Positions 8,186-17,144 are shown, counted from the stretch's first letter. The stretch: 64,000 bases of DNA from an uncultured Oscillibacter sp. (GCA_934574045.1 CAKTMK010000006.1:12145-76144), one strand, 5' to 3'. Notes: generated by a model not told the origin, from the letters alone. Program-made: numbers and translations.

Positions 8186-8949
8186 GGAGTGAAGAATGCG
8201 GCCGGTTCCATCCGCAATTTTCTCAAACGCCCTATCCAGCACGGAGGCGGCCATACTCAGCACGGGACGGTCCGAAATGGTACAGCTGACCGGATCGCTG
8301 CTGTGCAGATCGGGGACGGGAGATAAATAGAGCTTCTCCCCAAACAAGCTGAACGCTGTCACGTCGGCGGCCCATTTCTGGTACGGAAGCTCCGATCCGG
8401 CAGATTCGGCGCGATTTTGCCCGATTCTTCCTTGCAAGAACGATATTTCCTCGGTCCCCGCAGACTAAACCCAACTTCTTCATAAGCCGCCGGACGGCCT
8501 TGTGATTCAGAGGAAAATTGCGGTCACGCAGTCCTGCTGCGATGCGGCGATCACCGTGCCGTCCCCTGTTTTCGCGGTAAACTGCGGTCATTTCTTTACA
8601 ACCGCACACTTGTCCACATTCTCCATCCGTTTCGGATGATAGCAGAAGCCAGCGCGGGGCATCTGCGCGATCAAAAGAAGGATCTCCGCAGGATAGCTTT
8701 GCCGCAGCTTCTGAACTGCCCGCGTTTTTGTGCCGGCGCCGCTCATCCTCCAAAACCAAGGCTTGCAGGTTTTTAGATATTCGTTCTCCGCTCACAGCCG
8801 CTGAACCTCTGCCAGCAGATCTTCCCTGTCTCTTTCAGCAGCTTCCCCGGTCTGCCGGTACTGCCGCGGCCACGGCGTTCAACGGAAAAAACTTGCGGGC
8901 CTTCTATCAGATAAATGCGTTCCCATTGTTCGGAACTCCTCCCGTCATA
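8186..8949 (-). pseudogene. Decayed IS3-family transposase (orfA end and orfB)
   Basis: Three reading frames on the minus strand carry pieces of an IS3/IS150-type transposase. About 8773-8900 has the orfA tail (ERRGRGSTGRPGK). About 8450-8795 has the orfB N-terminal helix-turn-helix (YRENRGRHGDRRI, then KAVRRLMKKLGL). About 8186-8437 has the start of the DDE integrase core (YQKWAADVTAFSLFGEKLY, then DLHSSD). At least two frameshifts are needed, orfA has lost its N-terminus, and the core stops before the catalytic Glu. The element cannot move by itself. Confidence 0.88.
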
Positions 8950-9014
8950 GAACTGCACCCCATTCCTTAGTACAAGTATTGCATCATACTTGTCTAACAA
9001 ATGGGGTGCAGTTC
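8950..9014. repeat. 65-bp near-perfect palindrome at the edge of the IS3 remnant
   Basis: Outer arms of 15 bp (8950-8964 with 9000-9014, GAACTGCACCCCATT) are perfect. Inner arms (8967-8979 with 8986-8997) match apart from one bulged T. The loop is 6 nt. The outer arm looks like an IS3-type terminal inverted repeat, so two IS ends may be fused head to head, or this may be a miniature element. Confidence 0.85.
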
Positions 9015-9053
9015 ATATGCTGTCATGTCCGCTTTTTTTGCGTGTCAGGTCCC

Positions 9054-9422
9054 TCAGACCTCCGCGATCAGCTCCACTTCCACCAGCAGCTCCTTGGGCA
9101 GCGTCTTGACCGCCACGCAGGAACGGGCGGGCTTGCCGGTGAAATACCGGGCGTAGATCTCGTTGAACTCCGCAAAGTCGCCCATGTCCGCCAGAAAGCA
9201 GGTGGTCTTGACCACGCGGGTAAAGTCCGTTCCCGCCGCCTCCAGCAGCGCGGAGAGGTTCTTCATCACCTGTTCGGCCTGCTCAGCCAGCGTGGCCCCG
9301 GCCTTTCCGGTGGCGGGGTCCGCGCCGATCTGGCCGGACGTGAACAGGAAGCCGTTGGAAATGTACGCCTGAGAGTAGGGGCCGAGCGCGGCGGGCGCGC
9401 GGTCGGTATGGATCACTTTCAT
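9054..9422 (-). CDS. ridA: RidA family reactive intermediate deaminase
   Basis: A 122-residue RidA/YjgF protein of normal length. It has the N-terminal APAALGPYSQA, the central GQIG, and the Arg of PARSCVAV needed for substrate carboxylate binding. RidA hydrolyses reactive enamine/imine intermediates, such as 2-aminoacrylate released by PLP enzymes, and protects other enzymes. It lies 58 nt downstream of the hydrogenase gene on the same strand and could be read from that operon; only a weak hairpin separates them. A GGAGCG site precedes the ATG. Confidence 0.92.
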   Translation of the reverse strand: MKVIHTDRAPAALGPYSQAYISNGFLFTSGQIGADPATGKAGATLAEQAEQVMKNLSALLEAAGTDFTRVVKTTCFLADMGDFAEFNEIYARYFTGKPARSCVAVKTLPKELLVEVELIAEV

Positions 9423-9480
9423 AATGATGCGCTCCTTTCCAGATATCGGGTGGTTTTATCAAGCCGCAAATGCGGCGGGA

Positions 9481-11226
9481 TCACGATTCCTCCTGCTGGG
9501 AGGGGACGGACCACGCGGCATGGTCCGTGTGGAGAAGCTGATGGGACCGCTTGCCCAGCGGCGCCTTGAGATACTCGCTGTAAAGCGTCTTGACCTCCGG
9601 GTTCTCGTGGGAGAAGCGGATCTTGCTCTTGGCGTCCAGCTCCCAGAGGAGCGCGCCGCGCTCGGCGGCCCATTCCTCCCCCTCGTGGATGGGCTGGCCG
9701 CCGCCGCCCGCGCAGCCGCCGGGGCAGGCCATGACCTCTACAAAGTCGTAATTCGCGGAGCCGCTCTCCAGTGCCTCCATCAGAAGCCGGGTGCTGGCAA
9801 GGCTGCTGACCACCGCCACGTGGACCTGCCCCGCGCCGGGGATGTTGAACGTGGCTTCCTTCCACGGATTGTCCCCCCGGACGGCGGAAAACGCGTCCGG
9901 CTTGGGGTTTTTGCTGGTGGCGAGGTAATAGGCGGACCGCAGCGCCGCATCCATCACGCCGCCGGTGGTCCCAAACACGACCGCCGCGCCGGTGCCGGTG
10001 CCCAGCGGGCTGTCAAACGGCTCCTCCGGCAGGTCCGTGGGCACGATGCAGTCGCTGCGCAGCAGGCGGACCATCTCCCGCGTGGTCAGCACCACGTCCA
10101 CGTCCGGATCGCCGCAGGCGTCCTTCATCGTGGGCAGCTCGCACTCCGCCTTTTTGGCGGAGCAGGGCATGACGGACACCACGAACAGCTTGTGGGGGTC
10201 GATGCCCTTCTTCTCGGCAAAGTAGCTCTTAGCCACCGCGCCGAACATCTGCTGGGGGGACTTTGCAGTGGAGAGACAGTCCGTATAGTCCGGGTACTGG
10301 GATTTGACGAACCGCACCCAGCCCGGACAGCAGGAGGTGAACATGGGCCAGCGGTACTTGCCCCGGTGGGTGAACCGCTCCAGAAACTCGCTGCCCTCCT
10401 CCATGATGGTCAGGTCCGCGGTGAAGCTGGTGTCGAAGATGTAGTCAAAGCCCATGCGCCGCAGTGCGGCCACCATCCGTCCGGTGGTGGCGAACTTGGG
10501 CGCGAGGTCGAACGATTCCGCCCACGCCGCCCGCACCGCGGGGGCCACCTGCACCACCGTGGTGATCTCCGGATCGGCCAGCGCCCGCAGGACCTTGTTG
10601 GAATCGTCCCGGACGGTCAGCGCGCCGGTGGGACAGTGGGTGACGCACTGGCCGCAGAAAGTGCAGTCCGTGTTTTTCAGCAGGCGGTTGAAGCTCACGT
10701 CCACCGTCGTGCGGGAGCCGGTCCCGGCCACGTCCCAGATGTGCATGCTCTGGATCTTGTCGCACACCTGCACGCAGCGCATGCACTTGATGCACTTGCT
10801 GGCCTCCCGCACCACCGGCGCGTCCAGATCCACCCGGGAGCGCTCCGGCTGGAGCTTATAGGGCTGGTAGTGGATGTTCAGGTCGTGGGAGAGGGTCTGA
10901 AGCGCACAGTTTCCGCTGCGGATGCAGGTGGTGCAGGTAGAGTTGTGCTCCGAGAGGATCAGGCGCAGGTTCGTCCGCCGCGCGGCGCGGACCCGGGGGC
11001 TGTTGGTCTTGATGACCATGCCCTCCTCCACCTGCGTGTTGCAGGCGGGAATCAGACGCTGGGTCCCCTCGATCTCCACCACGCAGATGCGGCAGGCGGC
11101 GATCTCGTTGATGTCCTTCAGAAAGCACAGGTGCGGGATGGGGATGCCCGCGTCCTGCGCGGCGCTGAGGATGGTGGACCCCTCGGGGACGGAGAGGCTC
11201 TTTCCGTTGATCTCGATATTTACCAT
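9481..11226 (-). CDS. hydA: [FeFe]-hydrogenase catalytic subunit HydA
   Basis: A 581-residue soluble [FeFe]-hydrogenase. In order: a [2Fe-2S] domain (Cys 34, 45, 48, 62), a His-Cys3 [4Fe-4S] site (His94, Cys98, 101, 107), two ferredoxin-type [4Fe-4S] clusters (Cys 145/148/151/155 and 188/191/194/198), then the H-cluster domain with all three signatures: TSCCPGW (about 297), MPCSAKKAE (about 353) and MACPGGCAGGGGQP near the end. It reduces protons to hydrogen. The ATG at 11226 overlaps the stop of the upstream flavoprotein gene by 7 nt, so the two are coupled. The domain order matches NAD(P)H-linked and bifurcating enzymes. Confidence 0.95.
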   Translation of the reverse strand: MVNIEINGKSLSVPEGSTILSAAQDAGIPIPHLCFLKDINEIAACRICVVEIEGTQRLIPACNTQVEEGMVIKTNSPRVRAARRTNLRLILSEHNSTCTTCIRSGNCALQTLSHDLNIHYQPYKLQPERSRVDLDAPVVREASKCIKCMRCVQVCDKIQSMHIWDVAGTGSRTTVDVSFNRLLKNTDCTFCGQCVTHCPTGALTVRDDSNKVLRALADPEITTVVQVAPAVRAAWAESFDLAPKFATTGRMVAALRRMGFDYIFDTSFTADLTIMEEGSEFLERFTHRGKYRWPMFTSCCPGWVRFVKSQYPDYTDCLSTAKSPQQMFGAVAKSYFAEKKGIDPHKLFVVSVMPCSAKKAECELPTMKDACGDPDVDVVLTTREMVRLLRSDCIVPTDLPEEPFDSPLGTGTGAAVVFGTTGGVMDAALRSAYYLATSKNPKPDAFSAVRGDNPWKEATFNIPGAGQVHVAVVSSLASTRLLMEALESGSANYDFVEVMACPGGCAGGGGQPIHEGEEWAAERGALLWELDAKSKIRFSHENPEVKTLYSEYLKAPLGKRSHQLLHTDHAAWSVPSQQEES

Positions 11227-13058
11227 TTGTCCACACGTCCTCCCTTGAAGATCCCATATCCGAAGTGGTCGCAGCGCAGGCAGCGGGAGGACTCCTTCTC
11301 GGCCTCCTCGCTGGTAAAGCCGCACTCGATGCACTGGAAATCATGCTTGCGCTCGCTGGCGTCCCGCACGGTGGTGTTGATGCGTCCGCGGGGCCGCAGG
11401 TCGGACAGGTCCGGCGTGGGGATGGAGATGTCCGCCTCGATCTCGTGGTTGAAACCGAGGTAATCGTCGATATTGGCCGCGGCGGCCTTGCCCGCGGCGA
11501 TGGCGCGGATGACCGTGGCGGGTCCGGTGACGCAGTCGCCCCCGGCGAACACGCCCTCCACGTCCGGAAGCTGGGTGCTGGCGTCGGCCAGCAGCGTGCC
11601 GCCGCGCTGGATCTTCACGCCGATCTGCTCAAAGCCGTGGGTCTCGATGCCCTGTCCGATGGCCACGATGATGAGGTCCGCCGGGATGCGCTTGGGCTCC
11701 ACGTCCGCCGTGGTGGGCCGGGGACGGCCCATGGCGTCCACCTCGCCGATGACCTGCGGCTGGGTCCACAGCGCGGCCACGTTCCCGGCCTCGTTGGCCT
11801 CGATCCGCAGCGGCGCCTGTAGCGTCAGGATCTCCGCGCCCTCGGCGATGGCGCCCTCCACCTCCTCCTGCTGGGCGGTCATGTCCGCCTGACGGCGGCG
11901 GTAGACGCAGGAGACCTTTTTAGACCCCAGCCGGATGGCGGAACGGGTCACGTCCATGGCCACGTTGCCGCCGCCGATGACCACCACGTTCATGCCGGTG
12001 AAATCGGGCATCTCTCCGTCGCCGATGTGGCGCAGCAGCTCCACCGCGGAGACCACGCCGTGGCTGTCCTCGCCGGGGATGCCGGTCTTTTTGTCGGTGT
12101 GCGCGCCGATGGAGAGGTACAGGCAGTCATACTGCCGGCGCAGATCGTCCAGCGACGGGTCGGTGCCAACGTCCACCTCCGTCTTGACCTCAATGCCGAG
12201 TGAGAGGATGGAGGCGATCTCCGCGTCCAGCTTCTCCCGGGGGAAGCGGTAGCTGGGGATGCCGTAGCGCAGCATGCCGCCCAGCAGCTTCTGCTTTTCA
12301 TACACCGTGACCTTGTGGCCCATCAAAGAGAGATAGTAGGCCGCGGACAGACCGCCGGGGCCGCCGCCCACCACCGCCACGGTCTTTCCCGTGGAGGGCG
12401 CGCAGGACGGCTGGGGCACGTCTCCGGCGTGGTCCACGGCGTAGCGCTTCAGACCGCGGATGTTCACCGGGTCGTCCACCATGTTGCGCCGGCAGCGGGC
12501 CTCGCAGGGGTGCTCGCAGATGTACGCGCAGGCGGTGGGGAAAGGATTGTCCTTGCGGACCAGACGCACCGCGTCGTCATACCGCCCCGCATTGATGAGG
12601 GCGATATAGCCGGGGATGTCCACCCCGGCGGGGCACAGGGCCACGCAGGGCACCGGGTTTTTCAGTCCGCCCAGGCACCGGTGGCGCAGGATATGCTCCT
12701 CATAGTCGTCCCGGAAGCCCTTCAGGCCCATCAGGACGAGCTGGGCTGCGTTGATGCCGATGGCGCAGTCGGCGGTATCCACGATGGCCTGCGCCGTCAC
12801 CTCGATTCGGTGGATGGCGCGCATCTCCGCTTCGCCGTCCAGAACGGCCTGAAGCATATTGGACAGCTGCCCCAGCCCGATGCGGCAGGGGGCGCACTTG
12901 CCGCAGGTCTGGGCGTGGCACAGGTTCAGGAAATTCAGCGCCATGTCGATGGGGCACAGGCCCGGAGGGCTGGCCGCGATCCGGCGCTCCACGCTGCGGT
13001 ACAGCTGATCGACCACGGCCTGCGCCTGACTGGGCGTCTTGATGTCAAGTCTGCTCAT
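11220..13058 (-). CDS. Hydrogenase partner flavoprotein: NuoF iron-sulfur domain fused to a GltD/NfnB-type NAD(P)H oxidoreductase
   Basis: A 612-residue fusion. Residues 1-115 resemble only the C-terminal [4Fe-4S] domain of NuoF/HydB (CGKCAPCR at 52-59 and Cys98); the FMN/NADH Rossmann part of NuoF is absent. Residues from about 130 onward are a GltD/NfnB-type module with paired Cys motifs (CVALCPAG, CEHPCEARCR), FAD-binding GGGPGG (231-236) and nucleotide-binding GGGNVAMD. A C-terminal Cys-rich segment (CIECGF, then CLRCDHFG) may bind another cluster. It probably passes electrons between NAD(P)H and HydA. No HydC/NuoE gene is adjacent. AAGGAG precedes the ATG. Confidence 0.88.
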   Translation of the reverse strand: MSRLDIKTPSQAQAVVDQLYRSVERRIAASPPGLCPIDMALNFLNLCHAQTCGKCAPCRIGLGQLSNMLQAVLDGEAEMRAIHRIEVTAQAIVDTADCAIGINAAQLVLMGLKGFRDDYEEHILRHRCLGGLKNPVPCVALCPAGVDIPGYIALINAGRYDDAVRLVRKDNPFPTACAYICEHPCEARCRRNMVDDPVNIRGLKRYAVDHAGDVPQPSCAPSTGKTVAVVGGGPGGLSAAYYLSLMGHKVTVYEKQKLLGGMLRYGIPSYRFPREKLDAEIASILSLGIEVKTEVDVGTDPSLDDLRRQYDCLYLSIGAHTDKKTGIPGEDSHGVVSAVELLRHIGDGEMPDFTGMNVVVIGGGNVAMDVTRSAIRLGSKKVSCVYRRRQADMTAQQEEVEGAIAEGAEILTLQAPLRIEANEAGNVAALWTQPQVIGEVDAMGRPRPTTADVEPKRIPADLIIVAIGQGIETHGFEQIGVKIQRGGTLLADASTQLPDVEGVFAGGDCVTGPATVIRAIAAGKAAAANIDDYLGFNHEIEADISIPTPDLSDLRPRGRINTTVRDASERKHDFQCIECGFTSEEAEKESSRCLRCDHFGYGIFKGGRVDKW

Positions 13059-13172
13059 TTTCTGTCACTCCTTACGTCGGGTCCTCCGTTTCCCGCGCGG
13101 CAGGCCCGGGACCCTTTCCGCGCCGCCGGGTCGCCATCCCGCGGCGGCGCCGCTCTTTTGACTGATGTTCTC

Positions 13173-13201
13173 AGTTTACACTTTTCCCGCCGGAGACACA
13201 A
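13173..13201 (-). promoter_or_regulatory. Probable promoter of the hydrogenase operon
   Basis: Minus-strand TTGTGT (13196-13201), 17-bp spacer, TAAACT (13173-13178), 115 bases before the start codon. The -35 is imperfect. It lies in the 330-base gap 13059-13388, which also holds the plus-strand promoter and nothing else evident. Confidence 0.55.
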
Positions 13202-13271
13202 CCGTTTCCAGAAAAATTTGCAAAGATTCGTTAAGATTTTCCGTTTTCGCCCCTCCGGCGGTCCCGCCGGT

Positions 13272-13300
13272 TTGACAAACCCGCGCCGCGCGCGTATAAC
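13272..13300 (+). promoter_or_regulatory. Promoter of the MoxR/VWA operon
   Basis: TTGACA (13272-13277), 17-bp spacer, TATAAC (13295-13300), about 88 bases before the ATG. Confidence 0.75.
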
Positions 13301-13388
13301 AAAATCAGAAACCCCGGCGCTCCGGCACGCGGACGCGCTGAGGGCGCGGCGCGCTCCGCCGCGGACGGGACGAAAGGAATGGTCGAGC

Positions 13389-14315
13389 ATGGACGAGCTG
13401 ATGGAATTTCTGCGGGCAGAGGGCGTGAACGAGCGCCTGCTCAAGGCGGCGGAGGACTGGCGCGGGCATCAGGCCCCAGTGCGCGGCAATGTGGCCCACC
13501 GCATCCCCCGCCCCCGCTATCCTTATTATGGAAAGGATGTGTGGGAGGAGGCGGTTTCCGCCCTGCTCAGCGGGGAGAACCTGCTGCTGGTGGGGCCGAA
13601 GGCCACGGGCAAAAACGATCTGGCGGAAAATCTGTCCGCCCTGTTCGGCCGGCCCCAGTGGGACGTGTCGTTCTACATCAACACTGATGCGGCGTCCCTG
13701 ATCGGGACGGACACACTGGAGGACGGTCAGGTCTCCCTGCGCCACGGGCCGATCGCCCGCTGCGCGCTGGAGGGCGGCTTCGGTGTGCTGGACGAGATCA
13801 ACATGGCGAAAAACGAGTCCCTCGCCGTGCTGCACGCCACGCTGGACTTCCGCCGCTGCATCGACGTGCCGGGGTACGACCGCATCCCCCTGTCGGACGC
13901 CACCCGTTTCATCGCCACCATGAACTACGGCTACGCCGGGACCCGCGACCTGAACGAGGCGCTGGCGTCCCGCTTCCTCGTCATCGACATGCCCCCCATC
14001 ACGGAGGAAAACCTCCTCAAGCTGCTGGGCCGGGAGTTCCCGGATCTGAAGCCGGAGTACGCCCGGCAGTTCATGGAGCTGTTCACCGACATCCGCAAAA
14101 AGTGCGACAGCGCGGAGATCTCCACCAAGGCGCTGGACCTGCGCGGCCTGCTGGCCGCCGTCCGGCTGATGCGGCAGGGTCTGCCCGCCGTCCGGGCGCT
14201 GGAGCTGGGCATCGTCAACAAGTGCTTTGACGAGTTCGAGCGCCAGCTCGTGGCGGACGTGGTGCAGGGCCGCGTGCCGGAGGACCTGTCCGGCGGGGAC
14301 GTTTTCAACGGCTGA
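13389..14315 (+). CDS. MoxR-type AAA+ ATPase
   Basis: A 308-residue AAA+ ATPase of the MoxR/NorQ/CbbQ class. Walker A reads GPKATGKND, with Asn where Ser/Thr normally contacts magnesium. Walker B is GVLDEIN, sensor 1 lies in FIATMNYGYAGTRDL, followed by ALASRF as an arginine-finger region. MoxR proteins work with a VWA partner to insert or release metal cofactors or remodel enzymes. The partner is encoded immediately downstream with a one-base TGATG overlap. The ATG at 13389 has AAAGGAA about 11 nt upstream. The client protein is unknown; the hydrogenase operon is divergent next door. Confidence 0.85.
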   Translation: MDELMEFLRAEGVNERLLKAAEDWRGHQAPVRGNVAHRIPRPRYPYYGKDVWEEAVSALLSGENLLLVGPKATGKNDLAENLSALFGRPQWDVSFYINTDAASLIGTDTLEDGQVSLRHGPIARCALEGGFGVLDEINMAKNESLAVLHATLDFRRCIDVPGYDRIPLSDATRFIATMNYGYAGTRDLNEALASRFLVIDMPPITEENLLKLLGREFPDLKPEYARQFMELFTDIRKKCDSAEISTKALDLRGLLAAVRLMRQGLPAVRALELGIVNKCFDEFERQLVADVVQGRVPEDLSGGDVFNG

Positions 14316-16033
14316 TGGACATTCAGGAAAACGAAAAGCGCCGGGCCAGAAATCAGGTCTGGACCGCCGCGGAGGAATACGACTTTGAGCCGCCCATGAA
14401 GGTCTATGACGCGCAGGGCCGCGCCGACCTGTATTGGAACACGGTGGCGGGCGTGGCCCGCCGGGAGTGGGGCGGCGCGCTGGAGCCGCTGTTCGCGTCC
14501 TTCAAGCCGCTGATCGACTGCCAGTATTACGAGCAGCTGGCGTGGCTGGCGCTGGAGAGCGCGGCCTTCCTCTGCGAGCGGGACCGCCGCCCCGCCCTGC
14601 CCGCCCTGCGGCGGAGCTACGCCCGGCGGGCGCTGGCCGAGTTTGAGCGCGCGCCCACCGACTATCTCGTCCATATCCTCACGGCCGGCCGCTGCCGTGA
14701 GATCCTGGGGCTGGACCCCGGCCTGACCGTCCAGCAGACGGAAATGCTCCGTTCCCTGGACCTGCCTGCCGGACTGGACGGGCAGGAGATGGCGGAGCGG
14801 GTCCGCTCCGCCCTGACGGATTATTTCAGCTTCCGCCCCGTCCCGCCCGCGGAGGAGAAAAAGCGCCCGGACAGCCGGCCCCGCTGGCTCCCTGTCATCA
14901 GTCTCCGGCGCAGCGCGCCCAAGCAGCTCCCCTCCGTCCGCGGTTTTGGATACGGCTTCAGCGAGCACGTCCGCGACCAGATCGGTGCGGGAGGCGAGGC
15001 GCCCAAACGCCGCCTCACCGATATGTCCGCCGCCCAGACCGAGGCGGCGCTGCACGCCTATATGGCCGCGTACTTCGGCGCGCCGCTGTACTCCGACGAG
15101 CAGGTGAAAAAGCTGGAACGGGAGCTTTGCACCGGGGACCACAAGGACTGCAACCTCTACTTCGCCCGGGGCGACGACACACTGGATAAGAAGGTCCGCG
15201 GCTACGCCGGTGCCCGCCGCCGGGCGGCCCTCAAGCAGATGGAGCAGAACCGTGCCGCCTATGACGCGGACCTGACCCGCAACCGCGCCAGCATCGCCCG
15301 GCTCACCGCCCGCATCCGAAACGCCATGCTGGCCCACCTCCAGCCCACCGTGGCCCGGGGAAGCGTGGGCGTGCTGGACGCGCCCCGCGTCTGGCGGGCC
15401 GAGGCGCTGGGGGATGAAAAGGTCTTTCTGCGCACGCTGCGGGGCGACCCCGGCGACCTGTGCGTAGACATCCTGCTGGACAGCTCCTCCTCCCAGACCC
15501 AGCGGCAGGAGACTGTCTCCGCCCAGGGGTACATGATCGCCGAGAGCCTGACCCGCTGCGGCATCCCCGTGCGGGTGACGGCGTTCTGCTCTCTGAGCGG
15601 CTACACGGTCCTCACCCGCTTCCGGGATTACGAGGAGACGGACCGCAACGAGTACATCTTCCACTATTTCACCACTGGCTGCAACCGGGACGGGCTGGCC
15701 ATCCGGGCGCTGGGGCACGAGCTGGAAAGCGCCCCCTTTGACCACCGGCTGGTCATCATCCTGTCCGACTGCAAGCCAAACGACGTCATCAAGGTCTCCC
15801 GGGACGGCCAGTTTCTGGACTACGCGGCCCAGACCGGCATTCTGAACACCGCCCGGGAGGTCCGCCGGATCACCCGCACCGGCGCGGCGGTCATCTGCGT
15901 GTTCACCGGGGACGACGAGGATCTGCCCGCCGCGCGGACCATCTACGGGCGGAACTTCACCCGCATCCGCCGTCTGGACCAGTTTGCCGACACGGTGGGC
16001 AGCCTGATCCAGAACCAGATCCGCAACCTCTGA
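14315..16033 (+). CDS. VWA-domain protein, NorD/CobT-like partner of the MoxR ATPase
   Basis: A 572-residue cytoplasmic protein without membrane segments. The C-terminal 220 residues are a von Willebrand A domain with MIDAS motif LLDSSSSQ (DxSxS) and a later ILSDCKPND strand supplying the third metal ligand. The N-terminal 350 residues are helical and unassigned, with a charged coiled region (AALKQMEQNRAAYDADLTRN) just before the VWA fold. This architecture matches NorD/CbbO-type adaptors. It is translationally coupled to the ATPase gene and ends at a strong terminator. There is no cobalamin or nitric-oxide reductase gene nearby, so the client is unknown. Confidence 0.82.
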   Translation: MDIQENEKRRARNQVWTAAEEYDFEPPMKVYDAQGRADLYWNTVAGVARREWGGALEPLFASFKPLIDCQYYEQLAWLALESAAFLCERDRRPALPALRRSYARRALAEFERAPTDYLVHILTAGRCREILGLDPGLTVQQTEMLRSLDLPAGLDGQEMAERVRSALTDYFSFRPVPPAEEKKRPDSRPRWLPVISLRRSAPKQLPSVRGFGYGFSEHVRDQIGAGGEAPKRRLTDMSAAQTEAALHAYMAAYFGAPLYSDEQVKKLERELCTGDHKDCNLYFARGDDTLDKKVRGYAGARRRAALKQMEQNRAAYDADLTRNRASIARLTARIRNAMLAHLQPTVARGSVGVLDAPRVWRAEALGDEKVFLRTLRGDPGDLCVDILLDSSSSQTQRQETVSAQGYMIAESLTRCGIPVRVTAFCSLSGYTVLTRFRDYEETDRNEYIFHYFTTGCNRDGLAIRALGHELESAPFDHRLVIILSDCKPNDVIKVSRDGQFLDYAAQTGILNTAREVRRITRTGAAVICVFTGDDEDLPAARTIYGRNFTRIRRLDQFADTVGSLIQNQIRNL

Positions 16034-16048
16034 TCGTTCATCCAGCCA

Positions 16049-16083
16049 ACGCGGCCGGAGCGCACGCTCCGGCCGCGTTTTCC
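16049..16083 (+). terminator. Terminator of the MoxR/VWA operon
   Basis: A GC-rich perfect stem (16050-16062 with 16065-16077) followed by TTTT. Confidence 0.85.
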
Positions 16084-16178
16084 GCTTTCCCCACGTTCCG
16101 CGGATGCGCCCCCATCCGGCGCGTCCCTCCCCCGCCCTCTCCGCCCCGCCCGTCTGCCGCCCGGGCGGGAAAATTCTG

Positions 16179-16207
16179 TGGACGGCGGGGCGCGGACGTG
16201 GTAAAAT
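16179..16207 (+). promoter_or_regulatory. Promoter of the YihY gene
   Basis: TGGACG (16179-16184), 17-bp spacer, extended -10 TGGTAAAAT with TAAAAT at 16202-16207. Confidence 0.55.
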
Positions 16208-16276
16208 CACACCTGTGGGCCGGGCATAACCCCGCGCCCGCGGCGCATACTGAAATGCAGGAAGGGAGGCTGCGCC

Positions 16277-17131
16277 GTGCTGCATACGAACCTGCCGAAA
16301 AACCGGCTTTTCCGGGGCGCGTACCTGATGGTGCGCCGCTATCTCCGCCACGGCGTGGGCATCCAGAGCGCAGCGCTGGCGTTTTACCTGCTGTTCGCCG
16401 TGTTCCCCATGCTGATCTTCGTCAGCGCACTGCTGGGCCTGCTGCATCTGGACGTGGCGTCGGTGCTGGCGGATCTGCATGAGATCCTGCCCAAGGTGGC
16501 GGTGGATTTCATCGGCGTCTATCTCATTCATGTGGAGGAAAACTCCAATGTGCGGCTGCTGCTGTTCGGGCTGGTGTTCTCCATCTTCTTCCCCATGCGG
16601 GCGGCCAACACGCTGATGCGCTCCGTGCGGACGGCGTACCGTCTCGGCCCGCCCCGGCAGGCGGCGCTGCACCTGCTGCGCACGCTGATCTACACGGTGC
16701 TGCTCCTTGTCACGCTGACGCTGACGCTGGTTTTGATGAGCGTGAGCAACACGGTGCTGCAATACGCGGTGGCGCACCTGCACCTGCCCGCGTTCGCGGC
16801 GCGGCTGTGGTCCACGCTGCGCTTCCCGCTGGCGGGGGCGGCGGCAGGCTTCGCCCTGCTGGCGCTGTACGCCCTGACGCAGGACACGCGCCAGCCGTGG
16901 AAAAATCTTCTTCCGGGCGTGGTGGCGTCTCTGGCGGCGTGGCTGGTCCTCTCGTGGATCTACGCGGCGTATATGGAGAACATCGCCAACTACTCCCTGC
17001 TCTACGGCTCCATCGGAACGGCCATGGCCCTGCTGGTGTGGCTCTATATGACGGCGGTAACGCTCATCATGGGCGCGGAGCTGAACGGCACGCTCATTTC
17101 CCTGCGGCGGGAAACGCCGGAGGAGTTCTGA
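16277..17131 (+). CDS. YihY/BrkB family membrane protein
   Basis: A 284-residue integral membrane protein with about six hydrophobic segments and family motifs SAALAFYLLFAVFPMLIF near the N-terminus and NYSLLYGSIGTAMALLVWLY near the C-terminus. The family was once called RNase BN in error; its role is unclear, with proposals including transport or envelope functions. The GTG start at 16277 is supported by GGGAGG 7 nt upstream. It is a single-gene unit converging on the diguanylate cyclase gene. Confidence 0.88.
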   Translation: MLHTNLPKNRLFRGAYLMVRRYLRHGVGIQSAALAFYLLFAVFPMLIFVSALLGLLHLDVASVLADLHEILPKVAVDFIGVYLIHVEENSNVRLLLFGLVFSIFFPMRAANTLMRSVRTAYRLGPPRQAALHLLRTLIYTVLLLVTLTLTLVLMSVSNTVLQYAVAHLHLPAFAARLWSTLRFPLAGAAAGFALLALYALTQDTRQPWKNLLPGVVASLAAWLVLSWIYAAYMENIANYSLLYGSIGTAMALLVWLYMTAVTLIMGAELNGTLISLRRETPEEF

Positions 17132-17144
17132 ATCGGAAAGACGG

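Noticed and set aside
12315..13388. Long open frame upstream of and in frame with the MoxR gene
   Set aside because: It is antisense to the hydrogenase flavoprotein gene and lies before the MoxR promoter and ribosome site; a GC-rich shadow.
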